A stretch of 64,000 bases of DNA from NCBI GenBank assembly GCA_022393335.1, contig JAJEKB010020594.1, positions 141,213 to 205,212 on the forward strand, written 5' to 3'. The translations under genes were made by a program, and so were the position numbers. Source of the stretch: Macrotrachela quadricornifera (taxonomy: Eukaryota; Rotifera; Eurotatoria; Philodinida; Philodinidae). The notes below the pieces were generated by a model. That model saw only the letters and a list, made by a program, of their open reading frames with translations, was not told the origin of the DNA and did no database searches. Below, piece after piece: positions 22,523-34,756 of the stretch (its first letter is position 1; each line of letters opens with the position of its first letter).

Positions 22523-23954
22523 CTGAAGCAAAAGGGAAGAGTAAAATGATAAATAAAATTTTAAGAAAAAAGAAAAATAAAACATGGTGTTGTTCATGCC
22601 ATATGAAAGAGGGATCCTACAAACACCATAATCGGCTTGAACAACATTGTGTTTTGTCTTTATAATAGTGAATAAAACCCTCTCGATTACAATACAAATA
22701 CCTCCATTGTAAGTGAAATGTAGGAGTTTAAAAAGTCATTCCGTTGGACTTGATTTGCGATAAATTTATTTTAAGTGTAAGAGTCATCTCAATCAAGACA
22801 ATAAGTTGCATATTACAAGCATTTTCAATCGAAATCTTTTTGAACTTATATATGCAACAAATATTGGGCAAATAACTAGAGTAAAATCGATTATAGTCAA
22901 AAATAATACAAAAATACAAAATTTCATCCATTACTAATGTTATTTTTGATTATCATCAATAAAAAGTTTATGAAAAAGTGATTATATAGATGCAAATCGA
23001 AGGAAATTGTTTAAAGATATTGCCATTTATTCCAGAAAAAAATTGATTATATTCAGTTTTTCTCATGAATTTTTAATCAATCTTAATCGAATAATAATAT
23101 AAATAATCAATAAGATTTTGGGTTCTTTTTTGGATTGTTGTGATTATAATCGATTTTAATTTGATTAGTTTTCTAATTGTTCTACATGGACAACCTGTGA
23201 ATATTAAATTTCAAATAAAATATACTTACGTAATAAAAGATTTCGAGTGTGCGAGTTTTCTTTTGTGTCCTTGCAAGCGCTTTTGCTGCGTATATATCGT
23301 CAACAAAATGAGTAGGTTTTTTTTTTCCAATTACTGTTCTTTACGTCATCAATGAAATGTGACATTTTCATTAATTAGATAGCTTGTTACACGTATGACT
23401 TTGTTCTTACCTGGATATCGTTATTTCAATTCTCTTTCTTTTTTTACCTTTTCGTCACGGTTTGCGTTTTTATGATGAAGAAATATCCACTAATATTCGC
23501 TTACACATGTGTATTATATTGTAATTACGCGATTTTCTCATATGCAAACGAAATAATACTTTTTTTGAAATCATATATGATAAATGCTGGCAGGGTGTTT
23601 TTCTATGTTGAACATGAAATGTCTAATTCAATTTATAATATAAATGTATATTCAGAAGTTCAATACTCTTTCAAAAATAAATAAAATTATTTATAAAATT
23701 AAAAATGATCGCTTTATCATAAAACTATACAAAGAATATAAGCCTTTTATTTTTCGCATTGAGATGTTTACTCCGAATTCAAGCATAAAGGAAGTATCAA
23801 ATGAGTTAACCAGTTCGGAAATAATTTTTAAAAAATGCGGTACCTCACGATTATGACAATGGCAGAAGAGAAATTTTTGCTACATTATGAATTAATATTT
23901 CGACGAATCCTGGTATGTAGGCCCAGCACAAAATATATGTAAAATCGGAAAGTT
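22523..23954. other. Intergenic stretch, nothing recognised
   Basis: AT-rich. Frames at 23140-23355, 23472-23684 and 23644-23856 have AT-driven composition (Ile, Tyr, Asn, Lys, Phe) and no motif. No RNA gene was seen. Confidence 0.4.
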
Positions 23955-24152
23955 CAAAAAACTGATGCATCTTGAAATTTTATAATAAATTTTGAAGAAA
24001 TTGTAGAATTTGAATTTTTTCTTCTATTTTTATTATAACAGAACTTTTCGATCTCATACAATCATTATCGACCTTTTACCACAACCTATATACAAGACGT
24101 TACAAAACATAGAAAATTTATTATAAAATCTCAAGATGCATCAATTTTTTCA
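23955..24152. repeat. Small foldback adjacent to a larger palindrome
   Basis: AAAAAACTGATGCATCTTGA near 23957 is the inverse of TCAAGATGCATCAATTTTTT near 24131. Pairing extends through ATTTTATAATAAATTTT. It sits 13 bp from the next element, so it may be part of a nested insertion. Confidence 0.55.
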
Positions 24153-24164
24153 TAGATTATTATA

Positions 24165-25142
24165 CAGGAGTACAGGGTTGGAAATAATATTTTGTCGGGG
24201 GCGTACCGTTACAATTTTAAGTAGAAGAAATAATGAATTTTATATCAAATGAAAGCTTGTCAAAAATAGGGTTTATTGATACTAAATAGTAAGGGTTATG
24301 CAAGTTTTTTAATAGCGAACTTAAGAAACTTAGAGAAATTTGATACTTTTTATGTAGTGAAAAAGTAAAGTATCGGTACTGCAAAACTGGAATAACATGT
24401 TTCTCTTGGATATTTTTACATAGTTTGATAGACCTCGTCGAGCTCTACAAAACTGTGTGCATTAAAGATTATCTGAGTCATTTGTTTATGATAAAAAATT
24501 CAAAAAACTATTTGAAAAATCTGTAAAAAACGTTAAGAACAGTAACATTTTAAATATAGAAAAAAAACGGTCGACTTTTCAATAAAATTAGCTTTTTCTT
24601 GATTATTTTCACTCCCCTGGGCGGTTCAAAACGTACCCATTCGATGCAGTTTTTCATGCTGCATCGAATGAGTATACTTTCAAACATCTCACATAGAGAT
24701 GCTAAAGGAGAACGGCTAAACTTACTATAAAAAAGACAACTCTTTTTCTCTATAAAAAGTATGAAAAATGCGGGGTTTTGGTATATTCTTTCTACACCTT
24801 TCGGTGACTTTTAATTCAACGGCTCTGTTTAAACTTTTTTTCATATATACAGTTTTGTAAAGCTCGACGAGCTCTATCAAACTATGTAAAAATATCCAAG
24901 AGAAATATGTTATTCCATTTTTGCAGTACTGATACTTTACTTTTTCACTACAAAAAACGTATCAAATTTCTCTAAGTTTCTTAAGTTCGCTATTAAAAAA
25001 CTTGCATAACCCTTACTATTTAGTATCAATTAACACCATTTTTGACAAGCTTTCATTTGATATAAAATCCATTATATCTTCTACTTAAAATTGTAGCGGT
25101 ACCTCCATGGCAAAATATTATTTCCAAACTTGTACATCACTG
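24165..25142. mobile_element. Large palindromic element, ~300-bp arms (978 bp)
   Basis: The arms 24165-24465 and 24840-25142 are inverted copies with a few per cent divergence. Examples are TTGGAAATAATATTTTG near both ends and AGAGAAATTTGATAC paired with GTATCAAATTTCTCT. A second perfect hairpin, CCATTCGATGCAG/CTGCATCGAATG, lies at the centre (about 24638-24672). The termini read CAG(G/T)..GTACA, compatible with hAT-like ends, but no 8-bp duplication is visible. No coding region. Confidence 0.7.
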
Positions 25143-25485
25143 AATCTTGTATAAATCTCAGATTCGCCTAGTTTTTAACCGTCCTACACCAATATCTATG
25201 ACCTCTTACTTCTAAATTATGTCATAGACGAATTGCTCACCTACACTCCTCTATTACCATAACTTGATGGAAATGTAAAGTGAAGCCAAAAAAAACGCCA
25301 ACACACTCCTCAAAATTATTCCTAGTTTAGACAACTGTAAGACGTTTTCAAGATCTGTTATATAATTTTTGATAATCAAAAACTACAATGAATCAAATCT
25401 TCCGCATTCCACATTCACTCGCAATAGATTCATTCCAAACAAAAATATGATTTTTTCAAGTAAAATAAGATTACAATATATAACT

Positions 25486-25802
25486 CTAAAAATCACTTTC
25501 ACAGTTATCTTCACATAAGCACACATAACCAAGATAACTACTAAGATAACTATGACTATAATGAAGATCACCATAAAGACCACTACATGTTGCACCATCA
25601 CGACATTTGAAACGCTCGTAGACACGATCAGCTCTGTAACGACTCCAATCGCTCTTTGACCAATTCTTGTAATTTCGGATCCATTGCCAACTTGCCGCAT
25701 CTCCAGTATAGCACCAATCACGGCATTTACCACATGTTGCACAAGGACGACCCTCACAATCAAGCGCTGCGTAAGTGCCGGGTACAGCGAATTGCTGAGG
25801 TC
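25486..25802 (-). CDS. Terminal exon of a Cys-rich, probably secreted protein
   Basis: A 3' splice acceptor (ATTTTTAG) precedes an open exon of 104 residues ending in TAG at 25488-25486. It encodes a compact cysteine-rich domain: CEGRPCATCGKCRDWCYTGD, then Trp-rich WQWIRNYKNWSKSDWSRYR, then FKCRDGATCSG and YVCLCEDNCESDF. About nine Cys suggest disulphides and secretion. The pattern resembles a family I associate with bdelloids; no function is established. The upstream exon(s), including any signal peptide, could not be found in the next 1.9 kb. Either a long intron or a truncated gene. The longer, Val-rich frame on the same strand is an artefact. Confidence 0.6.
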
Positions 25803-27714
25803 CTAAAAATGAAAGTGAAAGTCATTTAAAATGATGGCTAAATCACCTCAATGAGGTTATTTTCGTGAGCTCAGACTAATAATAATTATTAAGGCATATG
25901 TAACAAGACAATCGGATATCACCTACTAGGTCATCCTGATTACATCTAGCTGAAATAGATATTAAATGAAAGAACACCAGTTGCTGCGCATTGTTGCGTA
26001 TTTGGTGTGATGTCTCACTTCGTCAAAAGATTCATTGGCACTAATGCGTTCATCAGCAAAAAATGTTCGTCTTGAGAAATATTCTTATCTCTTAATGCAC
26101 AGTTGCAAAAAAGAAAGTCGATCAAGACCATCAACTTACGATATATCATAGTTGTGTGACATTTTCTAGATTCATTGCTAAGGCGAGACCAATCTAAGAT
26201 CTGTTAACTTCAGATCTAATACAGACAAGTTAATATTGTCCACATCGTCTCAATGATCCTACTAATATATGGTGACGACTGATTTACTAATCTGGAGTCT
26301 AATGGTAAGTCGATGCTAGCAACATCGTTTCTATCACCCATTCAATATCATTTTTGAGTTACGAGATGATTCCACTCTGTTTCATCAATACTTAATTTTG
26401 TACTGTATCGTATCTAATGTAAATATGAATATTGTTTATTCCAGGATGCAAATTGTCTTTCAATTTTTTTCTGTTTTTATAGTTTTTCCAGCCAAAGAAC
26501 CGCCACAAATTGTACACGCTAATATATGGTGCTTTATTCAAATACTACATCATATCTGAAGCAACATCCACATGAAGAGACTATGCACGGCTAATATTTG
26601 TGGCACTCAATCAAACTTAAGTGTATGACATGCAATTTTCAGCTGATTTTGATTAGTATATTCGGAAGAAAATGCATATTTTATAATCATTTTATATTAG
26701 ACAGTGTAGTTCATAATAGCTTGAAATAAGATTTCTATATCATCTGTTAGTAGAAGCGAAGCTCGCCAGACATTACTAATCTGGTTTCTATAAAATAACT
26801 CAAAGATTCTTTCTACTAGAAGACTTGTTGGTCATCTACCCACATCAACACAAGAGTCAATTTAACCTTTTCACTCTAATGTTCAAAAAACCTCCTATTT
26901 TGTTTTTCATCCATTAGTCGAAAATGGAACGATATTTTGGCTATTGTTTGGAGTAAGTGAGAAACAGCTTTGCTCTTTTGACAGAACGAAATACTCAGCA
27001 ATTTCTACATGATGGGGTTTTGGAAAGCTCGGAATCTTTAACTAATGAATCTATGTCAATTCATACAATGATGATCACAAAAACAATTAGTGGTTTTTGG
27101 ACTCATCAAAACGAATCATTTGCACAGCACAACACTCAAAATAACTATTATCATGATATTAACTGTTATTCAGCAATACTGCTTCATTTAGATCGATATA
27201 ACACAATGCGAATTAGTTATATTCATTAATAGTCAATCTAATTTGTAACTATATTCTAATTATAAGTGATTCAAGAGAGGATTAAGATCACGTAACTAAC
27301 TGGGTGTATCATAACGTCCAATCTTGTGCGTAAATATAAATTCGCAAACCGTCGCCTTTTCGAAAAAAACTGTAACACAAAAATGAAATTTGAAGGTTCA
27401 TTTATCTCAAAAGACTTTTAGCTACTGAGTTAACTGTGACAAAAAAATTTTCTAACGGTGTATGAAGTTCTGTAATTGTATTGCTAGTAGAGATACTTTT
27501 AGAAACTCTTTTGAATGCTGCAGAATATTTCCAAAACTAAAATATATGCTCGCATGCTTCTGCACATATTATATAACCTTTTCTGCACTTTGAGTTTCGT
27601 ACAATATTCTTCTGACTTTTGGATCACATGTCAGTATTTTAAAAAGCCTATTTAAAAAATCTTTCAGAGTTTTTCAGCAAACAGTGTTTTTAGAGTGTAA
27701 GTTGTAATAAAAAA
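25803..27714. other. Intergenic or intronic stretch, nothing recognised
   Basis: It should contain the 5' exon(s) of the Cys-rich gene, but no convincing minus-strand signal-peptide exon was found. The 26957-27229 plus frame has no motif. Confidence 0.4.
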
Positions 27715-28266
27715 TCAGTTTTCGCTTATTAGTTGCTTACCTGATTGATTAGATGATATATTGACTGAAATTTTGGACACAAACGCAGCAGAATTTTGCT
27801 CAATCTTAACATTCGTTGGTTTATTAAGTTCTTCTTTTAGTTGTGCTAGTTGTTCTTGAAATTCATTTAGAATAACTTCATTAATATCGCTTTCTTCTCG
27901 TGTTTGTTTCAGTTGGTCAGTTAATTGAGTCAGTTTATTTTCTATAGAATTAATATGTCGTGTTGTGTGTTGAAATAATATTTGTCTGGCTTCATTTGCC
28001 GCCTGTTGAATTTTCCTCATCGAATCTCGTTCCCATAGATCAATTTGTCTTATCAATGGATGTTTTGAGGGATCCGCTTTTTGTTCAGTAAGTGTTTGTC
28101 GAAAAACATTGCGTTCATTTTCGACAACGTCTAATTGTTTCTCAAGCACTTGACGATGTTCTCCCAAATGTTGAAAACAAAAGTGTTGTGAGCAACCCGC
28201 ACAAATGTATGTAGCTTTTCCTTTACCGCATGTAACACAATTTATTTTTCCAGTTCCCGAGGCCAT
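27715..28266 (-). CDS. B-box zinc finger / coiled-coil protein (bdelloid family), 3' part may be missing
   Basis: The start is at ATG 28266 (MASGTGKINCVTCGKGK), which matches the usual family start; an earlier in-frame codon adds only hydrophobic residues. Residues 9-38 form a Cys/His zinc-binding B-box-like finger (CVTCGKGKATYICAGCSQHF, then CFQHLGEHR). Residues about 40-165 form a continuous amphipathic coiled coil (FRQTLTEQ, LIRQIDLWERDS, IENKLTQLTDQLKQ). The frame reads into a canonical donor (CAG|GTAAGC at about 27736) shortly before the stop. Relatives usually continue into a C-terminal beta-propeller or other domain. No downstream exon was found, so the gene is probably truncated or ends in an unspliced tail. 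Likely a TRIM-like protein-interaction factor. Confidence 0.75.
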   Translation of the reverse strand: MASGTGKINCVTCGKGKATYICAGCSQHFCFQHLGEHRQVLEKQLDVVENERNVFRQTLTEQKADPSKHPLIRQIDLWERDSMRKIQQAANEARQILFQHTTRHINSIENKLTQLTDQLKQTREESDINEVILNEFQEQLAQLKEELNKPTNVKIEQNSAAFVSKISVNISSNQSGKQLISEN

Positions 28267-28915
28267 GTGTGAAATAGTTAATGTTAATATGACTGTTGGA
28301 GTATATAAAAACGACACTACGTCTTTCAGCTAAGTATTGCTACCTACATTAGAAGGAATAAAGTCAATATCAATAAACAACACAGCAGAGCAGAAAAATG
28401 GGAAAAAAATTTGTATTTCACCAAACTTGAGGAAGATGAGAAAGATAACGTCTACTACTATTGATAATCAAAACCATTTGTTAAAGAGTATCCAAGAGCA
28501 TGGAACTTTCTTCACAATCACTTTCAATACAAATTTCTTTCGCAATACTGTCCGTCTTCCGCATCTTAAAAAACTATGATGCACACAAAAATCTTCTCAT
28601 CCAATTGAGTTGTGGTGGTTTCTATTTAACTTATCCTTTTCATTTTCTAATCAATGAATGTTCTGATTCAGCGTCTATATCTATTCCATCTAATGACTTT
28701 ATAGCTTTTCTCTACGTTGAAACGTTTCATAGTTCTTTCCACTGATCGAAGACGATAAATTTTTTTTGTTCCAAATCCTGTATTGATAATATGTAACAAT
28801 GACAGTAAAACTACGTCATGTTCTTTTTTCACATTTCCCATCAATCCTTTTTAACCATAACTCTTTCGCTATCGAGTTTCTTTTGAAACATTCAAATGCT
28901 CGTTGCAATTGACAA
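28267..28915. other. 5' flank of the B-box gene
   Basis: Holds the promoter region of the minus-strand B-box gene. The plus-strand frames 28337-28579 and 28500-28745 lack motifs. No repeats were seen before the palindrome. Confidence 0.35.
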
Positions 28916-29527
28916 GGGAGGTACCTGATATGTCCACTAGACTTAGGGCTTATATTTTGCTCGTAAGTAGGTTTCTATGCCACTAACTAAAATCTAGAGG
29001 GACTCGTATCCATGGGTAGTTAGAGTCGACTTATGACCGATTCACTAAATTTTTGATTTCAGGCAGCGTATTCACCAAAAATTCGAAAGCCGATATTTAG
29101 ACCTGAAACTTCGCCTATACAGAGATATCGTAATTCTAAGAATGTCATAAAAATTTCAGTCTAATCTAGTGCTTCACCATCGAAATACTACACATCTAAA
29201 AAACAACAATATGCGTGTAGACAAATCAGAAAACTAATCAGTTTTGACAACTGAATATCTCGATGATGAAGCACTAGATTAGACTGAAATTTTTATGACA
29301 TTCTGAGAATTACGATATCTCTGTATAGGCGAAGTTTTAGGTCTAAATACCGGCTTTCGAATTTTTGGTGATTACGCTGTCTGAAGGCAAAAGCTCAGTG
29401 AAATGGTCATAAGACGACTTTAACTACCCATGGACATGAGTCCTTTTAGGGTTAAGCTAGTGGCATAGAGGTATACTTATGAGCAAAATTTGAGCCCTAA
29501 GCCGAGTGAACACTTTGGGTACCTGCC
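28916..29527. mobile_element. Palindromic element with GG(G/C)AGGTACC ends (612 bp)
   Basis: Arms 28916-29200 and about 29245-29527 are inverted copies. Pairs include GTCTAATCTAGTGCTTCA with TGAAGCACTAGATTAGAC, and TACAGAGATATCGTAATTCT with its complement. The centre is only about 60 bp. Non-coding; no target duplication was identified. Confidence 0.7.
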
Positions 29528-30188
29528 TCGTGAGTTTTTTTCTGAAAACAGATCAATCAATTATTCTCATACTTATATTGGATTAGGAGTGACACTGACA
29601 ATTGGCCTATCACATCTCTATAATAATCACTCTTACTTGCAGCCCAGATCAGTATCTTTTACAAGCACATACGAAACATAAGATGGCGGTAAGTCGAAGA
29701 CTTTTTCATTAGTTTTCATCATTCTATACTGCTAACAACATTTGATATTACAGAAAGCTTTATCTATCTCAGTATCATGGAGTGTGTATAACTCATTATA
29801 TCTACTCCTTTATTGTGATCACTGTGATATTCTAGAAAACGGTTATATTATTGATTGAGATACGAAAACTATCAATACAACAGTGCAGCCATAGATAAAA
29901 TGAATCAGGAATTGTCAGTTCATGTTATTGTAATTTTGAGAGTTCAGCTCAATTACACAAAGAGATGCAGTTCGTACCGAATCTTACTTATTTCACCGGT
30001 TGATAATATGTAGAGAATTCAAACAAAAATCAGTTATTTCAATCAGCTTAGTGACTGCCTTACCTTGGATACTATTTTAAAGAATCAAGAAAGTTGAGTT
30101 ACTACTAAATCTAGCGGATTTCTTTCATAGTTTTACTGCGTTTTTCACGATAAAATTGGAACTCTACACTAAAAACATAAAAGGTTAT

Positions 30189-30252
30189 ATACGAAACTAA
30201 AAAAGGATTTTGTACTTTGCAACCAATTCGAAATCCTTTTTTAGTTTCGTAT
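30189..30252. repeat. Perfect 22-bp stem hairpin
   Basis: The left stem starts ATACGAAACTAAAAAAGG (30189-30210) and pairs without mismatch with 30231-30252; the loop is 20 nt. The stem carries a TACGAAAC motif that also characterises the minisatellite at 34871-35280. AAAGGTTTCGT/GGTTTCGTACAAACC copies follow to about 30360. Confidence 0.7.
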
Positions 30253-30374
30253 GAAGAAGATTTCGTACACAACTGCTTTTTTATTAGTTTATAAAAAGGT
30301 TTCGTGCTTCTGGTTTCGTACAAACCTATTTCTTGCTAGCTTAAGAAAAGGTTTTGCACGACATTCCACACCCT

Positions 30375-30640
30375 TTCTTCTATACGTGACCCGTCATTTA
30401 TCCATCCAACCTCATGTTTTTATATTAAACCCCTATTCCTATCCTTAATTCTATACTTCATATGTATTCCTATACTTAACCCTTAATTCTATGCCTAACC
30501 TTGATTTTTATCCTCAGTACTGTACTTAATCCATATTCCTATCATTAACTCTTTAACCAACTCTTATTCTTATTCTTAATCCCTCAATTCTATACTTCAT
30601 CTCTTATTAGCTTAATTCTATAGCTGTCCCCTCATGTCTA
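30375..30640. repeat. Degenerate CTTAATTCTATAC-type tandem array
   Basis: Variants of CTTAATTCTAT and CCTATTCCTAT recur every 25-35 bp, pyrimidine-rich on the plus strand. A similar tract occurs at about 31855-31990. Non-coding. Confidence 0.45.
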
Positions 30641-30774
30641 TTCGTAAATTCGTTATTTCTACCTTAGGGCTCGGATGCGAGTAATTGTACTTGGTCTTTT
30701 CTTTTCGTTGTTTCTCACGTAAGAAGTAAAAGTACACATATTCGTAGATATACTTCATACCTGTCCTGATGACA

Positions 30775-31432
30775 GGTACTTGGGACTTGTATTTGTATTT
30801 CACCACGAACATTTTTGTACTCGTACTTAATTACGAAACAACGATACCTAGTACTTATATTCAAAATATGCATGAAATAAGTTGTATAAGTAGGAAAAAA
30901 CGGCTCCAATAATCTTTTAAAGATTACTATGATGGTATCCGATCATAAACTAAATAACTATCAGAATATGCCAAGAAGAGTTTTTCGTCTAATACATTAA
31001 TATCTTCACTACAATTCACTTGCAAATATGGCTTATTTTCATTGATTGATTTTTCAAAATTTTATGAACGTCTTGGAGTAATTGATAAGAAAAGTTATAT
31101 TTAGTCAGACTAGATGAGCACAATCATTCTTAGATTTTCATAACAATTTTGAAAAATCAATCAATGAAAATAAGTCACATTTGCATGTGAATTTCAGCGA
31201 AGATATTAGAGTATTAAACAAAAAAGTCATGTTAGCATATTCTGATATTTATTTAGTTGATGATCAGGTAATATATTAGTAGTTTTTAAAAGATTATTAG
31301 AGCCACTTTTTCTTACTCATACAGCTTACTTCATGCATATTTTGAATTAATTACAAGTACAGAAGTATTCGTGATGAAGTACAAACACAAAAGTATTTGT
31401 GATGAAGTATCAATACAAATACCAAGAACTTG
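30775..31432. mobile_element. Palindromic element (~658 bp)
   Basis: Arms run inward from CTTGGGACTTGTATTTGTAT (about 30779) and its inverse at about 31425. They pass through TTCAAAATATGCATGAA, the ATAATCTTTTAAA segment, and TTGAAAAATCAATCAATGAA near the centre. Outer parts also contain short tandem GTACTTCATCACGAA-like units. Non-coding. Confidence 0.65.
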
Positions 31433-31439
31433 TCGCCAA

Positions 31440-31815
31440 CCCAGTTAGACAAGCAACGAAAAAAAATGCCGTTTTTACGCATAAAAAGTGCACATTTTTA
31501 CACGTTGGGAAAAAGAATTTTTTTACAGAATAAATCGAGTTATTAATGATCAATGTTATTTCAATTGTTTTTTTCTTCAAATAAAAAATTTTTTAATGCA
31601 TAGAAATGTGCGCGTTCTACGCGTAAAAACGTCATTCTTTTCGTTGCTTGTGTGACTGCGTTCTGTACAAAAATTGAGTTTTTTTACGCGTAAAAATGTG
31701 CGCTTTCTATGCGTATATGCGTCGTTTTTTCGTTGCTTATGTGAATGAGTTCTGTAAAAAAAATCGTTTTTTTTTACGCGTTAAAACGTCATTGTTTTTG
31801 TTGATTGTCTGACTG
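31440..31815. repeat. Tandem repeat, ~93-bp unit with ACGCGTAAAA motifs
   Basis: Units contain TTCGTTGCTTGTGTGACTG, a GTTCTGTA(A)AAAAA segment and TTTTTACGCGTAAAAA. Clear copies start near 31638 and 31730, with a more decayed copy from 31450. CpG-containing ACGCGT is unusual against the AT-rich background. Confidence 0.55.
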
Positions 31816-33843
31816 GGAAGTTCAAGTATAATACTTCTACTTGCGATGCTTGTACTTCTCTTATCTCTATTTTACCTTAATCCCTTATTGTTCTCCTTAG
31901 TTCCTTAGCTCAATACCTTACCTGTATCTATCCTTCTAAAACTACGTCTAAGTTTTTAAATTTTTGTCTAAACTCTTGTATTTGTGTGTAGTATTTTTTT
32001 CTTAGTTCGCTTTCTCAAAATCGTTACAATTGTATCTGATCCCTTGCATCTATGTTGAATCGCATATAACTACGCATTAACATAGATTTCTATACCTCAC
32101 GTATTAAAACTTTCACCATCTCTCTATCTATGTCGAGCGTCTTATAAGGCTTCACCTCACCTCCTCCTCAAAATAAAATCATTCATTGTTTTCGCTTAGT
32201 TATCTTGTTAAAACCAGATCTTCGTCCTGATACGATGTATAGAGCTAGAAATTTCAGGACATATTAGGGATGAGTTATCCTCGCATCATTGAAAATTTCA
32301 GCTCTATTCCTTGTCCTTTGGCTGAGATATAACAATTTTACTACACATGTCTTTTACGTGCGATGGCTATCCGTATTTGTATCGACATTCTACTACAGTA
32401 CCATATAAAGTTAACAGTTTTTTTTTCTTTGAAAGAGCTTTCAAAAACTGCAGGTGCTATGAGGCTCCGTTTTTTGAATGCTGCTTTGTTTTTATTATAT
32501 TAAAAACCATTTTTGTAATTAGAGAGCCATTTGTTGAGAGTTTTTCAAGTGAATGCACTTGTCAACCCTTTTCTTCGCTTGATAGATACGAGTTCTGGGA
32601 CCGCGCCAAGAGGTTGGAGCAGGGAGGGGGGGGGTACAAGTCAACAACAGAAAAAGGAGAAAACTTGTTTTTCGCAGCCTGAAACAGCTACTTTTTCCGA
32701 GATAATTTTCGTTTTTTTAGACCTAGATTTTCCAGAAACGGCGCACTGAAGATCTTTTTCATTTTTTTGCTCGTCAGCCGAGTTTTTCCTGGAGGCCTAT
32801 ACTATTTTACCGTAAAATCGGACCAGGTATACTGCAAAATCGGAGAAAATACCAGTCATATTTTCAAAACGCAGGGAGAATGACCCCCTTCCATTCCCTC
32901 CCCCGTCCCTGCTCTCGCCGTTCCTGTAAGAGTTTAATAAAAAGGAACCTCATGGGACCTGCATCTTGAGATACTCCTTTAAGAAAAATATCTAAGTATT
33001 AAATGAAGATTTATAGAAAAATCTTGCGGACAAAATGAGCAATTTTTGACCCTTGTTTGGTTCATATCTCTATCAAACGTCAGTAAATCGAACTGAAAAT
33101 TTTACCACAGCCTTCCCAATTTAGATCCAATATATGCTCCAAATTTCAATCCATTGGCACGTATCTGAACTGTAGGGTCCGGCGGGACCGAGTTTTTTTT
33201 GTCCCGATCCCGACAAAACATTTGCTCGGGATTTTCGATGCCGTTACCATCTTCTGTGAATAAAATTCATTCAGACTTAGAACTCACTAAAGTAATGCTC
33301 CGGGATTCTATAGTCCTGATGCCGTTTTTAACAGTGATACCCGTCCCGATCCTGTTTCGTTGGAACAAAGACCGGGATTTTGATCACGGTCCCGACGGGA
33401 TTGGGACCGGGTTCGGGAATAAAATAGGGTCTAGGACAGCCCCGCCGGATTCTACTGAACTGAGATCGGATTTTGGACGGAGAGGTCGGGCCTTATAAAC
33501 TCTGTCAAATCTCTTAGCTTTGACGAAATTGTTTATGTTGAGTTAGAGTTAATATCTAAAAGATGTTAATAGTTTTGTATTTTACTCAAGAAATAATTCA
33601 CTAGTCTTGTATCAGTATTTAAAATAGTAACTCAATACTTCTGAATTCGTATTGAGTAAACAATAATATAGCGCAGGCATCTATTTTATTAATGTACGCT
33701 ATTTGATAGATATGTATATATACTTAGTTAAAATCTGAAAATAGAACAATACTGTTTTGTTATTAGGAATCATTAATGTTTATCTTATACTAATCCTCAC
33801 ATAATACAAATATTAAAGTATTAAAATATTTTCTGAACATTTA
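31816..33843. other. Low-complexity and locally GC-rich stretch, no gene
   Basis: 31855-31990 is pyrimidine-rich. 32600-32640 has a G-run. 33178-33490 is unusually rich in CGGGA/GACCGGG-type motifs, with GGGACC and TCCCG repeated. Frames at 32347-32682, 32531-32749 and 33199-33498 have no motif and follow this composition. Confidence 0.4.
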
Positions 33844-33845
33844 TA

Positions 33846-34418
33846 CAAGATGTCCCATAAATTGTAGCATATTTTTTAAAATCTATTTGTTGAGAATAAT
33901 GAATACCAATCAAACTCAAACTTACACATATCTTACAGCTCAATTTATACTTTTTATATATTTTATTTGGATTGAATTATTATATATACAAAAAAATAAA
34001 CAAACCTAACATATATAACATTTTTTACAGTTGTTTTTTGACATATTTTTCGTTTTGATTCATTTACATATATCAAAAAAAGAAATGAAATTACAGGTGT
34101 GTTTAATAATGTTCGGTTGTATAATTCATCAATAACTTATAGAATCGGACATCATTAAACGTATCTGTAACTTCATTTCTTTTTTTGATATATGTAAATG
34201 AATCAAAATCAAAAATATGTCAAAGGACAACTGTAAAAAATGCTATATATGCTAAGTTGGCTTCTTTTTTGTATATACACTAATTTAATCTAAATAAAAT
34301 ATATGAAATCAAAATACAAGTTGAGTTGTATGATATATGTAAGTTTGAGTTTGATTGGTATTCATTATCATCAAGAAATAGATTTAAAAAAATCTGCTAC
34401 AGTTTATGGGACATCCTG
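33846..34418. mobile_element. Mariner-type palindromic MITE, CAGGATG family (573 bp)
   Basis: The terminal repeats CAAGATGTCCCATAAATTGT (left) and CAGGATGTCCCATAAACTGT (right, inverted) are flanked by TA on both sides (33844-33845 and 34419-34420). The body is almost fully palindromic: ACACATATCTTACAGCTCAA pairs with its diverged inverse, and CATTTACATATATCAAAAAA with its inverse. No coding capacity. Its ends match the 572-bp element at 40846-41417. Confidence 0.8.
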
Positions 34419-34587
34419 TATCCAACGTTGTTAAACCACTTTGTGTATCTGAGAACTAATCGTTTTTTTGTTGTTCGATGGAGTAAAGTGCTATCTACAA
34501 TTTGTGCACTCATATATTTTTCTGTAACTAGCAGTAAGTATGAGGATATTATGAAATCTCTTACTTTCTCTACATGCTCAGAAAAAC

Positions 34588-34746
34588 ATGTCTGTTACAA
34601 AAATTGTGAATCAAGCTTTGCTCTTTGCAACAAGAAAACTCAATTGGTTTGTCGATTATCTAAATGCTTTAACAGCCTCTGACGATTCTTCAGAGACTTT
34701 TGCGTCATTCCCAGCGATAGATAAGTCAAATCATTTTTTCACTTGA
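34588..34746 (+). CDS. Short hypothetical ORF or exon
   Basis: ATG 34588 to TGA 34746 gives 52 residues with balanced composition (MSVTKIVNQALLFATRKLNW, then ...DDSSETFASFPAIDKSNHFF), better than random AT-rich frames. No recognised domain or splice partner was found. Confidence 0.2.
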   Translation: MSVTKIVNQALLFATRKLNWFVDYLNALTASDDSSETFASFPAIDKSNHFFT

Positions 34747-34756
34747 CGTGAATATG

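Noticed and set aside
22357..22665. 102-codon plus-strand frame
   Set aside because: It runs through the right arm of a foldback, with no motif.
25383..25763. 126-codon Val-rich minus-strand frame
   Set aside because: It is a shadow of the Cys-rich exon in the neighbouring frame, which has a splice acceptor and a domain-like pattern.
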